Shown piece after piece: positions 1-12,590 of a DNA stretch of 64,000 nucleotides; position 1 is the first letter of the stretch, and every line of letters starts with the position of its first letter. Location: positions 823,978 through 887,977 of the forward strand of contig JAESIW010000207.1 of NCBI GenBank assembly GCA_016802295.1, in the 5' to 3' direction. The notes under the pieces are model-generated. The model did no database searches. It was not told the origin of the DNA and worked only from the letters and a program-made list of their open reading frames with translations. Source of the DNA: Brachionus rotundiformis (Eukaryota; Rotifera; Eurotatoria; Ploima; Brachionidae). The position numbers and the translations under genes are program-made.

Positions 1-48
1 GCTATTATATTAAAAAAAATTAGAAAAATATTTTTAAACTGAATTAAA

Positions 49-2918
49 ATGCCGCTGGCAATAATAATTGATAACTCTTTATCTATGTATAAAGAAATAA
101 ATCAAGATGACCAAAAAACATCCAAGGTAGAGATTGCCAACTTTCTATGCGAAAAAATAATAGACCATTTATCAAAAGTTGATAAATATGAGTTCATATC
201 TTTGGTAAATTAAAATTAACCGAATACAAACTGTCAATTTATTACAGATTTTTAGGTATCTGTTTCTTCAAGTGCTCAGCTTTTGACAGAATTTACCAGG
301 GATTATACCAAAGCTAAAGAATCTTTGAAATTAGTCAAGCCTGGCGACAGTTTCAACCTTGAATCTGGCCTAAGCAAAATTAGCGAAATGGTCATCGACA
401 CTTTTGGCTGTTTTACCAATATTCAAATTTTGATTTTAACAAATGAAGATGAAAATTCTTCTCAAGAATATTCAATTAAAAATTTTTATTCAAAATTAAA
501 AGAAAACAAGGAAATTTTACGCAATTTTTTACAATCTATAGGATCAGACTATGCTGACGAAAGCTTTTATAAGAGTTCAATTTTAAATAATGATATTCTA
601 AGCTCAAACAATAATTTTGAATTCAACAAAAAATTATCAAATACAATTCTTCCATTGTCATTTCCGAATCGGCTTGATATAATTTGTTTACAGGATAAAA
701 CTATTGAATCCGATTTCGGATGCTTTGAATTCGATGACGAAAATTTCAGATTCAAATTTATTAAAACAAATAATCAAAATTCAAAAATAAATTATTTAAA
801 TGAGGTAATTGGCTTGAATGGTACAGACGGAAAAGTTTTTTCCATTGACAATTTATATCAGAAGTTTATTGTTGACAATTTTTTGCCGCATTTTTTCAAA
901 AGTTTATTTGATCCTTTCAATTTTGAGCTCAAATGCGGAAATTTAAAATCGATAATTAATCTTGTTCCTACTCCAATAAACAAAATGTAACTTAATAATT
1001 AATAAATTTTTAATTCTATTTATTTTTCAAAATGTTTTTTATATTTCCAGGTCTTCTTTTTACGGATATCTTGACAAAGAGCTTAATTCTTCAATAGAAA
1101 TAGTAGGTTTTATAAACATTCCAGACTTTGTGACTCCGCAAACTGTTTCCAGACATGCCATTGTTCCAAGTATTCTATTTTTTAAAGATTTTTTTTAATT
1201 AATTCTGTCATTTCTTAAAGGCGAAAGTGAAAAATGTGAAAACGAAAATTCTTTTTTTTTCCTCCTTTATACAAGTCTTAAATCAGAAAATATGGCTGCT
1301 ATAGTTAAATTATCAGCTGATTCTTATGGAGCCATTAATTGTGGTACCGATGGCAGAGCAGATCCTAAAAAAAAGGCACATCTTACTCTGGCAATTTTTC
1401 AACCAGGTAATTTACTAATTTCTAATCAAATTATTTAAAAAGCATTTCATTTTCCGATTTTTAGCTGATAAGAAATATTTTTCCTTCAAATTGGCTAAAT
1501 TGTTTTAGGGCTAATTTGATTTCAATCCATAATGAAAATTAAAATACCTTAAAAATAGGAAAATATTGATTTCATTTGGGGCTTTTTATTTTAGTTCAAT
1601 TTGCATTATTAAATTAGCTATTTTCGGGGCTATTTGATTATCATACGGTTCCTGGCTTATTGAATTTTTCAAATAGCTCTAGATTTCCTTCAAGGGTTGT
1701 CTTTTTCTTAGATTGCTATCTCTTGATAAAAAAACGTCCGGTGAGTTCTCGACAAAAGATTACTCACTGTAATTAAAAATTAAAGCTTTTAATTATTATT
1801 AATTATTCTAAAAATCCTGAAGACTGTCTTAAAGAAAAAATAAAAAGAATATGACTTATATCTGGCATAGTTATAAATTATTTTTTAAACTATGAATATT
1901 TTTAAAATATTTGTGAAATTTTTGTTCTAAAATATATTAAATACCTAACTTTTCAAGCATGACAATTGAAAACAATAAATTAAATATTGAGATATTGGAT
2001 TAAAATCTAATCAAAGATTAATTGAATTATTTGGGAAATTAATAGATCAATTTTTGAACTTTTATCTTGAATCGACTTTGAACATCTTTTGGGAGCTGAT
2101 AAAAATGCCATCACGTTGACGCTTTTAAAAATTAATTGATATTGATAATTGCTTAGTTTAATTTTCATCAAAGCTTTTTTTTATTTCAAAGATCAGAATA
2201 TTTAAAAAACAAATATTGATTTTTATAATTGTTTTTTTTTTTATTCTAATAGTAGAATATATAACTATATTGATAATTAAATTTTAGACAAAATAAAATC
2301 CTAATTGCATTTATTATCTATCCATAAACAAAAGAATACTAAAATATGATTTTCAAAAATTTATTGATTAATTTTTTAATGCAAATTAAGTGTTTTGATT
2401 TTCCTAAAAGATTTTTGCTCTATTGAGACAATGCTGTCCAAAATTAATGCACCTGAATTGAAAATTCAAGCTTCGCCGGCTAAAGGCCAGATTCAAAAAG
2501 CACAGCATACAAAAAGCTACTCTAAAGGCTGTATAGTTTGGTACAGAGCGGTAAATCTTCAGTCAGATGTTCAAAAAATATTCAGAAATGCCAAAAAAAT
2601 GAATGAAAAAATGCCAATATTTTACAAGGTAATAATTTTATACTTTTTCTAATTAAATGATTTTGATTTCATTTTGCAAAGGAGCTTAATCGAGTCCGAA
2701 AAGCTGCAATTACATTTGGAACTTATGAGCTATTTCAAGGTTTGAGCAAAATGTTCGAAAGAGAACTGGTCAACTCAGCAAATAGCTACAATGCCGAGGC
2801 AGCCGCTCAACTAGGACATGTAATCAGATGCCTAAATTTACCTGAATACAAGGATTACAAAAGGGACATTCAACCATGGACTGCTCCCCAGCCTCATTCA
2901 AAGTCTGGCCGCAAATAA
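49..2918 (+). CDS. INTS14: Integrator complex subunit 14 (VWA-domain protein)
   Basis: Six exons: 49-204, 256-986, 1051-1169, 1221-1406, 2411-2628, 2682-2918, joining in phase to about 548 aa (human INTS14 is about 518). The first ATG opens a von Willebrand A fold with the MIDAS-like DNSLS motif at residues 8-12. Family-diagnostic stretches follow: FTRDY, FELKCGNL, IEIVGFI, SRHAIVPS, and near the C-terminus LQSDVQKIFRNAKK and LNRVRKAA. INTS14 is known to pair with INTS10 and INTS13 in a module of the nuclear Integrator complex, which cleaves nascent snRNA and paused Pol II transcripts. Intron 4 (1407-2410, about 1 kb) is much longer than the others (51-64 nt) and holds no coding signal I can see. 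The upstream promoter is almost entirely outside the window. Identity is certain; the exact donor of exon 4 is slightly less so. Confidence 0.93.
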
Positions 2919-3438
2919 AAAACAATTTGTTCTTTTTTCTCTTTTTCGAATAATAATTATACTATTTATTATTAAATTTTAAAAATAAATGTAAATAAAT
3001 TCAAATTTAAGTTTCATTTAAATGATAAAAATTTGTAAAGTTTAAACTGAGCATATGAAAAAGCATTACATTTGAACCATTGTGAGTTTTTGTGTTAAAT
3101 TTTACCTGAAATATTGCATTATAAAAAATATATAAAAAAAAATGTTTAAAATTTTTGCACTTGAATCAAAGCGCAAATTTTGTTTGGTAAATTTTGCTTT
3201 TGTTTTTTGGTGGCTGCATTAATAATGCACCCTTAATATAATTATTATATTCGATAGCGTTGTAGATATTTCAAACTATTTAGTTCTATAAATGAACACT
3301 GAAAATGTTAAATAACAACCTAAAGTTTATATATTCACGCTATTAGATAATAAATAAATTTTGGACATGGATCAATTTGCCAATAAATAAATCGGATTTT
3401 TTATCTTTAGATTAAACCATTTAGGTCCCTTTTTTTAA
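2919..3438. other. intergenic spacer, INTS14 to cytochrome c1
   Basis: About 520 bases of AT-rich sequence with AATAAA-like signals just after the INTS14 stop (about 2980-3000). It presumably holds the INTS14 3' UTR and the promoter of the next gene. No ORF or structured RNA is seen. Confidence 0.6.
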
Positions 3439-4519
3439 ATGTTCAAATTGTTTACATCAAAAAAAGTAGCCAAAAATTTGGTAAAATATTAAATAATTTA
3501 GAAAAAATTTTGTTTTAAATTTATTTATTTAATTAAATTAAATTAAAGGCTATTGGATTGGCAAGTGCTACCACAGCCACAGGTCTTGGCGTAGCCTTGG
3601 CATTGAACGTTGACTTGTTTGCTTCGGACCACGGTTGCTATCCAGCTAAATACCCATGGTTTCATGATGGAATCTTCAACACTCTTGACCACGCCAGGTA
3701 ACCAACTTAATACAATTGACTAATGCACATATTCTCATCTATTCAAATGGTTTTAGTGTTCGCCGTGGCTACGAAGTGTATAAGCAAGTATGCGCTGCCT
3801 GCCACAGCATGCGATATACATATTACCGTCATTTGGTTGATGTGTCACATACAGAAGAAGAAGCCAAGGCCGAGGCTGCCGAATCAATGGTTACTGACGG
3901 ACCTAACGAGGAGGGCAACATGTTCGAAAGACCGGGCAAATTGTCCGATCCTTTCCCAAGTCCATATCCAAACGATGAAGCGGCCAAAGCTGCCAATGGA
4001 GGAGCCTTGCCGCCTGATCTGTCATTAATTGCTTTTGCCAGAAACAACGGAACCAATTATATATTCTCGTTGTTGACTGGCTATCACGATCCTCCTGCCG
4101 GTGTCGAGTCCAAGGAAGGTCTACATTACAACCCGTACTTTAATGGTGGTTGGATTGCCATGGCCAAGGCTTTGTATGACGAGATAATCGAGTATTCAGA
4201 TGGAACACCGGCCACAACAAGTCAATTGGCCAAAGATGTGACAGAATTTTTAAGATGGTCCGCTGAAAAGTCTCATGATGAAAAGAAAAAACTTTTACTC
4301 AAGGTAAACAATTAAAAAAACCAAATAACAAATTAAATTTTAATTTTAATTGAGTTTTTTTATTTTTTTTCTTAAATTAATAATTAGACATTTTTGATAT
4401 TTCCGCCAATATTGGCTTTGTTCTATGTCTACAAGAGAAGAGTGTTTACTGTAATGAAGTCTCGTAAAATAATGTACAATCCAACCAAGAGCGGCTCTTC
4501 TGGTTCTGGAAAACACTAA
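3439..4519 (+). CDS. CYC1: cytochrome c1, haem protein of complex III
   Basis: Four exons: 3439-3480, 3549-3697, 3757-4303, 4388-4519, giving 289 aa (vertebrate precursors about 325). Exon 1 encodes only 14 basic and hydroxylated residues, the start of a mitochondrial targeting sequence. Exon 2 adds a hydrophobic Ala/Gly-rich stretch, then the mature N-terminus. The covalent haem site CAACH lies at residues 76-80. The conserved GGALPPDLS, the GGWIAMA segment carrying the probable axial Met, and a C-terminal membrane anchor (TFLIFPPILALFYVYKRR) followed by a basic tail all match the family. The protein passes electrons from the Rieske centre to cytochrome c in the inner mitochondrial membrane. 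Exon 3 has higher GC than its surroundings, as expected for a conserved highly expressed gene. The presequence is short, but the start is well placed. Confidence 0.96.
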
Positions 4520-6829
4520 ACAATGACCAAAACACCAATCCATCAATCTACCAACAAACATCAATAGCAAACAAAAAAAAAACTTAAAAAAATTATTTCT
4601 AGTTATTTATTTTTCTAAATTTACTAATTTGCCTAATATGTATTATTAAACCTTTTTTTGTGTAGATCGAATACGAAAAGGTGAGGCAAAATAAATGTTA
4701 GATTGACTTGATTAATAAAAAAAAAATAAAAGAAATAAAGAAAAATTTAATAAAAAAATTCCATTAAAAAAGAACTTTTTTGTTTATTTTTGTTTTTAAA
4801 TTAAAAAAAATCCAGCTCAATACCGGAAAAGCTTATTCATTCTCTCCTGACAATAAAACTAGTTGTCAAGTGAGAAAAATTTTATTTTTTTTCTTGTGTA
4901 TAAATATAAAAAATAAAAGATATGTGTTTATGTTTAATAGTTTATATTATTGTTAGTTTATACCATGTGGAAAATTTAGGACAGTTTAGCACAGCCGGCA
5001 GCTGAAGCACGACCAGCTTAGGGAATCAGTATCAAAAAGCAATTTAAGAATTAAAAAAAAAAACAAAAAAAGTGACATACTGATTGCTAAAAGCATTAAC
5101 AGCAAGACCGATTAGACCCGAAAACAGTCGGTCTACACTCGTTCTACAGGATTCAGTTTATCTCGACAAGGCTTTCGATTTAGATTTAATCTTAAGTAAA
5201 TAAAATTCAATTAGGCTTTTTTTGGTTTTAGTTTTATTTTTTAAAGAAATAGTTTTTAACCTAGCAACCATGATGGGCGCGCGATATAATCTCTATAGAT
5301 AAAAAAAAATATGTTTTTTATGTATTCATTTTCTTTTTAAAATTTCTATTGTTATTTTGGCATGAAGAAACCGATCTTGACCATCGATCAAGAATCGATC
5401 GATTCGGTTCATATTTGTTTATTTAAGTAATTAATTTCTTATTTTATTAATTAAGCGATTTAATAATTTAAAAAATTTTCAATTTTTGTGTAAATATTGG
5501 ATTTTAATTTTGTGTATATTTTTGATTAGAATCTTAATGATACTGATAATTGTTTACAAGAGTGTATTCAGTTTGTTTGTTAATGTATTCATTGAGCTCA
5601 AACGCAGACACTGGCACTGCTGATCCGAACACACTGTACCAATGCTGCATGCAAACATTGGTCAATGCGACTTTGATTCATAATACTTTATCTAATTAGC
5701 CGCTGAGTGTTATGACTGAGATTAGGGATTAAGCTAAACAAAAGAAGAATTTGGCGTGATAACTCTTTATTTATTTCTCATTGCCGTGAATTTGTAAAAA
5801 TATGAAATTGAAAGTCATTTTATAATAAGAAAACATGTGAGGATATGACAGTGAGCTTAAGATCTGCTGATTAGAAGCGCGCTACCTAGATGAATAACTA
5901 CTGTTCAACCGTGACATACGATATAAAAAATTGTGTAGGACTAGGTGTGTCCTGGTGTACAAGATAAGATATATTTAAAAGCTTTTTTGTTTAAATAAAA
6001 TTATCAATAAATGGATTTTTTTGTAGCTACATTTTTGTGCATTAATTAAATCAACGAAAATTTTTTTTTAAATTTTAATTAATAGCTGTGGGTTTTTGAA
6101 TGCCAGGAGAGTAGTTAAATTTATCAATTAGTAGATTAATATATTAATTATTTTTAATAGTAAAGATAAAAAATATTATTTTTTCAATTTGTGTATTAAT
6201 CTGGATTAATTTAAATAAAATGGTTGTCAATAGTTGTGCATTTTCGAATGCCAAGACAGATGTAAATAGACACTAGTTAATTTTTTTCATTCAAAAAGTT
6301 TATCCGTCAAAAAAATTGATATATCTTAACAAATTAGTAATATGAATAGATAAAAAATTAATTTTTTTTTTCTATTTTTAATTTAATTTAAATTTTAGTA
6401 CTAGATGTAAGTAGTAGGTGTTTGAACGTGATCGAACTAGGAAATTTTTTTTATAGACTTTTTTTTTTTATCTACTTTTATATTGAAGCAATTAAGAGAA
6501 TATGATTAATGCATCAGGAATCAACTGGAATAAATTATAACTTTGATAAAATAAAAGGCTTTTAGTTGAGCAAACAGGGTGTCTAAGCTAGCTAATATTT
6601 CTCTTTATAGTTTCATTTTTGTATATTGAATAGATCACGTTCGGTCGTGATTTTAGTGAGTAATGGTTGATGATGGTTGCAGGCGAGTATTAGAGTATTA
6701 AAGCTAAAGCAAGTGGCATCGGCTTAGTGACATTTAGGCGCCGCATTTGATCTTGGTCTAAACGCATCATTGACCATAAAAGTGCTCGACATTTTAATCC
6801 CTAACCAAAATAGCTAAATTCACCATAAG

Positions 6830-6851
6830 GTTGTTGTTGTTGTTGTTGTTG
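6830..6851. repeat. GTT microsatellite
   Basis: About seven GTT units in the long noncoding region upstream of islet. Confidence 0.8.
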
Positions 6852-8220
6852 CGTTAATGATTTTCAATCTGTTCTAAAAACAAAGATCACTTTCTTTTGA
6901 AGACTCTTATGCAATTAGGACTTGTTAGATAAGTCAATTTATTTCTTTGTATGAGGTTCTGCTATCGATTTGTTTATGTATCCTCGGGCTCAGCCACAAC
7001 CATCATCAACAACAAAAACAACAACTAAATTAAAAGAAAATCCATTAGGCTTTTGTTTATTTAAAAAGAAAAAAGCCATAAAATGTTTAAACCATACTAT
7101 TTTTATTTAGTAGATTGTTTTTTTGTTTAGTTGGTTGTCCAATGGGTCAGCAAACAAGCGTTGACAATTGGCGACCAGGAATGATTAGCTTAGTAGAGAT
7201 GTTTTCTAAGTCGGAGCCGGCAGCACTCTGGCTTGTTGTTTAAAAGCGTGCTGCGAGCTCCTTTTCGGTAATGGCTTCCTGAATACAGGAAAAAATAGCT
7301 CCGATGGGATTTCAAGAGAGTAAGAAAAATAGGGAAAAAATTAAGGGAGTTAGTTGTGCACGTAGGCTGATGTTTAGATAGCAATATGTTTAATAGATAG
7401 ATGTCAAATGTGCTGGGCCAGATTTTTTCGTGTGCAGTGATCAGCACACGCCATGTCTGTTTATTGTCTCAACTCGACTCGACTCGGCCAAGAATCTCTG
7501 GTCATCCATTATTGAGCATGAGTCTTAATCTCGATAATTAAAGTATCGATTTGGGAGTTGAATAAATATCGATTAAGGAATTAATAATTTAATAGCTTTT
7601 TAACTTTATAATTCAATGTGACAAGTTTGAATATTTCCTTCTTTGTTTCTTATTTTTTATTTTTATTTTAAACATAAAGAGAATTGAGAAGAAAGAGAGT
7701 AGTATTCATAATTTGCACTCGGGGAGTCTTAATCTTCTAATTTCTAAATCTTGTTGAAATCTTTTATTTAAATAAACAAATATATATATTTATAAATATA
7801 AAAGAAGAAAAAAAATTTTTTTTTCAAATATTTATTTATTATTTACATTTGTGGAGAATTAAGTTTTTTTTATTCTTTAAATTGGGTCCGTGATGATGAA
7901 CAAAGTGGTGTTTTGGTGATGGATGTTTACACATACGCACACACACACACATAAACACACTTAACTGTTTACTTTTCCTCTCTTATTGGCTGCACACACT
8001 CACATGCATGTACTCACGCTCATGTACACGCATGTACACACAAACATATACGCATTCGTGTACTCACGCATATAGACACAGCCATTGGCTGATTTCGATC
8101 ATCAAAGATTACAATTTGCATTAGGTGCTCTACGCTTTATTATCTAATGCTATTATTAATTAAATGAATGATAGGATGACAAATGTGTCCTGCTCTATCT
8201 ATTTAACATTTGCTCATAAA

Positions 8221-8250
8221 CATATATATAAATATATATATATATGCATA
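8221..8250. repeat. TA-rich microsatellite
   Basis: Interrupted TA dinucleotide tract, noncoding. Confidence 0.7.
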
Positions 8251-8602
8251 AAATCGGCACTACAAATTAAACAAATTAATTTAAGAGAACAAATATATTT
8301 GAATGAGCATGGACATAAACCAAATGTGTCCTCTAGGTCATCGACTACTAGTCGACTGCACTAGCTCCATTTTGACAGTCCAGAGGGGCTTTTTTATTTT
8401 ATTTTATTTTATTTCACATTTTTTTTCGAAATATACACAAATATATATACATGTGCTCAATTTGTTTTGATTTTTAATTTGATTAAAAACATCCATCCAC
8501 CGAAGCATCATAACCATCATTGAGATTGTGATCAACCATCTTCTACCTGGTCTATTTTTACCTTGTCGATTATTCTAACTTTAGAGTAAATACTTTAAAT
8601 GA

Positions 8603-8622
8603 GTGAGTGTGTGTGTGTGTGT
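8603..8622. repeat. GT microsatellite
   Basis: Run of GT dinucleotides, about 850 bases upstream of the islet start codon. Confidence 0.8.
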
Positions 8623-9468
8623 TGCATTTGCCATGCTCGCTCAGGTATGCAAAGCAAGACCGTATATATTACCATTTGGTTGATTGGTTGATTTTTTGTT
8701 TTTTTTTTTCTATTTTGAGTTTATGTTTTTGTTGTTGTTGTTTCATTTAGTTAAAACAAAGCTTTTTAAAATTTTTTCGTTGTGTACTAATTGAGAAAAA
8801 ATAAAAGCAAAAAAAAGTAATGTAGCTCTAATCGATTTAATTTAGTCCTTATCTGTGTATTACTAGGAAAATATTTGCGTTTCCTCAACTAAATAGATAA
8901 CAACAAAAACAACAAGAGACTATTTGAAGAGTAATTAAGAGTTTTACGGATAAGCGAGCTAGTCGTCCGAGCGCCTTCCGCTATTGTTAAGCCCCGCCCC
9001 AATCCCAGTCAAATTCAACCACTTAAATTCATTCAACATAAAATATTACTATTTGAAATAAAATTTCAACTCGAATCAATCCCATTGGTTGATTGCAAAC
9101 GGACCAATCAAACACTTGCAATTTGTTTTATTCTTCTCTTCTTCTATTTCTTCTTCCAAAGCTCAGTCTTCTCTCTCTTTCTCTTATTTTCTTCGTTCAA
9201 AAATAAAAAAAAGATAATTTTTTTCCATATTTATTAAACTAAATAATAATTATAAAAAAAAAATTCCAAAAAATTCAAACACGAAAAATTTCTAATTTAA
9301 TTCTAATTTTTTATATTTTATTTTCCAGAACGGTAATGTTCTAATAAATTGTTGTATGTATGTGCGCGTTTGGAAACAAATTGGAAAACAGACAACCAAC
9401 CAACAATATCAAGAACAACAATCATACATAATAAAAACAATTAATAATTAAATAAAATAATAAAATAG

Positions 9469-11125
9469 ATGTATATTACAAATTCGATAGATATGAACAA
9501 CGAGGACTTGGCTCAGGCCGAATTTAAACCGTACTTGAGTGAGTTAAATTTTACATTTGCAATTAGTTGAATAGATAGAAGACCCTGAGATGAAAGTTGG
9601 CCTGTTTTAGCCACTAAGCTTGTTTGCCTAAGTCTCGAGTGACAAGAGACACTCTTTGTAGATGACCGCGGCCAATTTGAAGCACGCCAAGAGAGCGAGG
9701 AGCTTCCGCCGATTAGAATCGCAACTATTGGCTCTCCGGTCTCTGCATGCTCGCTCGTGGCCACCAATTATCACCTTTTTCTCTCTAATTCTATCCTACC
9801 ATTAAGATTATTCGATGTAGGCTACATTTATTCAAATAATAGGGCTTTTTTCTCTATTTTTTTGTTGTTTCTTTTTTTTTGTTCCAAGATGACAACTGTT
9901 CTTAATTGATTTTTGTTCATAATTAGAAAAATCAATATGCTTCGGCTGTGGCAATTGTATACACGATCAATACATATTGCGTGTAGCGCCGGACCTGGAG
10001 TGGCACGCCAAGTGCCTGAAGTGCAACGAGTGCGGCCAGTACTTGGACGAGACGTGCACTTGCTTTGTGCGCAATGGCAAGACCTATTGCAAAATGGACT
10101 ACGTGAGGCTGTTTGGCAAAAAGTGCTACAAGTGCAAGGAGAGCTTTAGCAAGAACGATTTTGTAATGCGGGCCAATAGCCGCATTTACCACACGGAGTG
10201 CTTTCGGTGCGTGGCGTGCAACAAGCAGTTGGCGCCCGGCGACGAGTTCGCGCTCAAAGAAGACGGCCTCGTGTGCAAATACGACATAGACGTGTACGAA
10301 AAGGGCGCCATGGCACCGGTCACCAACTCGTCGTGCCAGAACATAACCAACTTGCAGGCGCAGATGGCGCTCGGCTCGGCGGCCAAGAGCGCCAAGTGCG
10401 ACGACTTCGAAAACAGCCAGGAGTGCGGCCAGCCGATGCTAAACTACATGGGACAGGTGCACCATGCGGGCGCCCGGATGCCCGGCGCGCCCTCCAACGC
10501 CGGCAACGGATCGTCCGGCGGCGTGTCCAGCTCGCATCGCAAGGACAAGACCACCCGGGTGCGCACCGTCCTCAACGAGAAACAACTGCACACGCTGAGG
10601 ACCTGCTACGGCGCCAATCCGCGGCCCGACGCCCTCATGAAGGAACAGCTGGTCGAAATGACCGGCTTGAGTCCCCGCGTCATCCGCGTCTGGTTCCAGA
10701 ACAAACGCTGCAAGGACAAAAAAAAAACCATCCTTATCAAACAAATGCAAGAGCAACAAAAAGTAATTAGATTAAATTAAATTTTTATTTAATTAATTAA
10801 TTTTAAAAATGATTAGAATCGTCAATCGATCGGACACGGCATTCAGATGGTGGCGACTAGTCCAATGCGCAATGACATTGGCAATTTGGGACCTGGCTCG
10901 CAGATAGAGATACAGCACAGTGCGAGCGCGTACCACAATTCGATCAGCTGGAATATGCCAATGAATGAGATGGCCCAGATGGGCCAACAGCACTCGGCCT
11001 ACGAACAGATGATGCCGTTCGGCTCGGACGAAGAGGACTGCTTCGACCAAATGTCCGACCAGAACGGCGACGACAGTGTGAGCAGTTCGGGCGCCATCGA
11101 CGAAACCCGACTACAGCAACTATGA
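9469..11125 (+). CDS. isl: Islet-family LIM homeodomain transcription factor
   Basis: Three exons: 9469-9538, 9927-10762, 10817-11125, giving 404 aa (human ISL1 is 349). LIM1 starts at Cys28 (CFGCGNCIHDQYILRV) and LIM2 spans roughly residues 90-144 with all Zn-binding Cys/His visible. The homeodomain is at about 230-290 (TTRVRTVLNEKQLHTLR, then GLSPRVIRVWFQNKRCKDKKK), almost identical to vertebrate islet. The linker is longer than usual, and the C-terminus is Met/Gln/Ser-rich without the vertebrate tail. Islet proteins specify motor and sensory neurons and other cell types, acting with LDB/NLI cofactors in the nucleus. The coding exons are strikingly GC-rich for this window. The ATG at 9469 is the first that stays open to the donor; a further in-frame Met follows at residue 9. 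Confidence 0.96.
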
Positions 11126-11973
11126 GCTCTCCCATTGCCAGCACTCGACGCTTGGCCACATGTTTAAATAGACCAGAATATGATGATGCGTATTTATTCC
11201 AGGTCGCTTTTACATACGATTGTTAATCTTAATTACTGTCTAATTGAATATCATTTTTTTATTTTTATCTAATTTTTTAAACTTTTTAAATTATTATTTT
11301 TTTTGTTTAAATTTTAATTTAATTATTGTCTTAATTTAATTGCATGCATACATTTTTTGTACCATATGTCAACAGTAACCAAATTGATTAAATTAAATTT
11401 TATATAACCAGCTTATTTAATAATATTAATAATAATTCAATTCATGAGGCATTATAATATCTTAATGTTTTAATTATTTATATATTTTTTTTTCTTTCTC
11501 TCCAAATTTAGTCATTAATTGTGTTATCTCTTTTTTTTTCCTTACTTTTTCATAATGTGTTTACGTATGCTTTTTTTATTAATTTTATTCTATTTTTGTT
11601 CCAAAAACAATGATAATAATTTATAAATAAATAAATAAAATTGTATACTCAAATTAATATTTAATTTAAAAGTCGTTTTACTTGTTTAGAAATCGTAGCA
11701 ATTTTTGATAAGATAAGTGATTAGAGAAGATTTAATCGAATATTTCAATTTAAATAATTTGGCTTTTGATTTGAATTAAAAAAATTGATTTTTTTATAAA
11801 GATTAAGATCTTAAAAAATTAACACCGCTTTTGAATACCATTATTAATTAGCCTCTGTTAATAAGCAAAAATTAAATAGTTTATTTTTTCGTATAAAGAC
11901 TTAGAAAGAAAATCAATTTAATTTAAAATGATCTATTGACATTTTAAGAGACCTTACATGACTTGAAGTTAAT
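11126..11973. other. islet 3' UTR and spacer
   Basis: AT-rich noncoding DNA. A probable polyadenylation zone with overlapping AATAAA motifs lies near 11625-11640. No gene is seen. Confidence 0.5.
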
Positions 11974-12590
11974 TTTATTTATTTATTTATTTATTTATTA
12001 TTTCATTTGACGCCTCGTAGGCGATGTTATAAAATAAAAAGAGAGCAAGAGAGAATTAAAAAAAAAAAAAATGATAAAAGTATAATAGTTAAATAAGTCA
12101 AGTTAAATAAGTTTGTTTTATAAATTTTTTAAATTATATTTCTAGTTTTCTTACATAATTAAGATAATTATTCATAGTTTAATTAGAATAGTAGAGAGAA
12201 ATAAATAGTACTAATAAAATATAAATAGTACTAATAATGTTTTTCCCTTAAATCGAGCTCAGTTAATAAGATTTAGTGAGTTCAACTAGCATTTTTTTGT
12301 ATTCAGGGATTTCAATGTTGTCAAGGCATACTCTTATTGAGTTACTAATGGCTGTATTGTTTTTTTCTAAGGTATCTTTGATTTCTTTCTCTATTGCCAT
12401 CATTAAATAGTCCTTTTCTTCACACTCTATGTTCTCAAAAATCTCTTTTATTACTGATTTTTTGCTGAGTTGCTGAGTCTCATCTAATTCGACTCCATCT
12501 ATAATGTCCTTTGTCAAGTTGTTGTTTAATGCTCTTTTAAAAAAACCAAGTTTTCTTTTTTTTAGATTTAATTCAATAATGCCGCATCAT
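11974..12590 (-). pseudogene. decayed ORF with hairpin and ATTT-repeat tail, possible retroelement remnant
   Basis: On the minus strand an open frame from about 12590 to a stop at 12263 encodes about 105 residues (K/E/N/I-rich, e.g. KKRKLGFFKRALNNN). It has no ATG at its start. A second minus-strand open stretch (VHEINTLICLLRER) lies just upstream in another frame at about 12600-12670, so the reading frame looks broken. Downstream lie a short perfect hairpin, CGCCT-CGT-AGGCG, and a TTTA tandem repeat (11974-12000) that would form an AAAT tail on this strand. An ORF end, hairpin and simple-repeat tail together resemble the 3' end of a non-LTR retrotransposon. I cannot assign a family, and a lone orphan gene fragment is possible. 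Confidence 0.35.

Larger units (their letters stand above)
4520..9468. other. 5-kb noncoding region upstream of the islet gene
   Basis: No open frame here resembles a protein. Very AT-rich sequence alternates with more balanced islands (about 5580-5760, 5850-5960, 6630-6830, 7140-7560, 8940-9010). Simple repeats include GTT units at 6830-6851, CA repeats around 7930-7962, TA repeats at 8221-8250, TTTTA units near 8391-8415 and GT repeats at 8603-8622. A CA/TG-rich 'cacgcatgtacac' zone spans 7920-8080. Its size, in a window where most spacers are under 1 kb, and its position before a developmental transcription factor suggest cis-regulatory DNA and perhaps noncoding 5' exons. A possible acceptor, TTTTCCAG, ends at 9328. 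Confidence 0.5.

Noticed and set aside
4346..4570. 74-codon minus-strand frame over the last cytochrome c1 exon
   Set aside because: Antisense shadow of a coding exon and its 3' UTR.
7190..7447. 85-codon minus-strand frame in the islet upstream region
   Set aside because: No domain, signal or flanking gene structure; chance ORF in a balanced island.
8164..8364. 66-codon plus-strand frame
   Set aside because: Runs through a TA microsatellite; low complexity.
10198..10770. 190-codon plus-strand frame overlapping islet exon 2
   Set aside because: An alternative frame of a GC-rich coding exon; Arg/Gly-rich translation without any domain, while the islet frame is unmistakable.
9469..11125. Horizontal transfer or contamination as the cause of GC-rich islet exons
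   Set aside because: The protein is a typical animal islet, its introns have the same AT-rich GT-AG form as neighbouring genes, and sacsin shows a similar GC shift within one exon.
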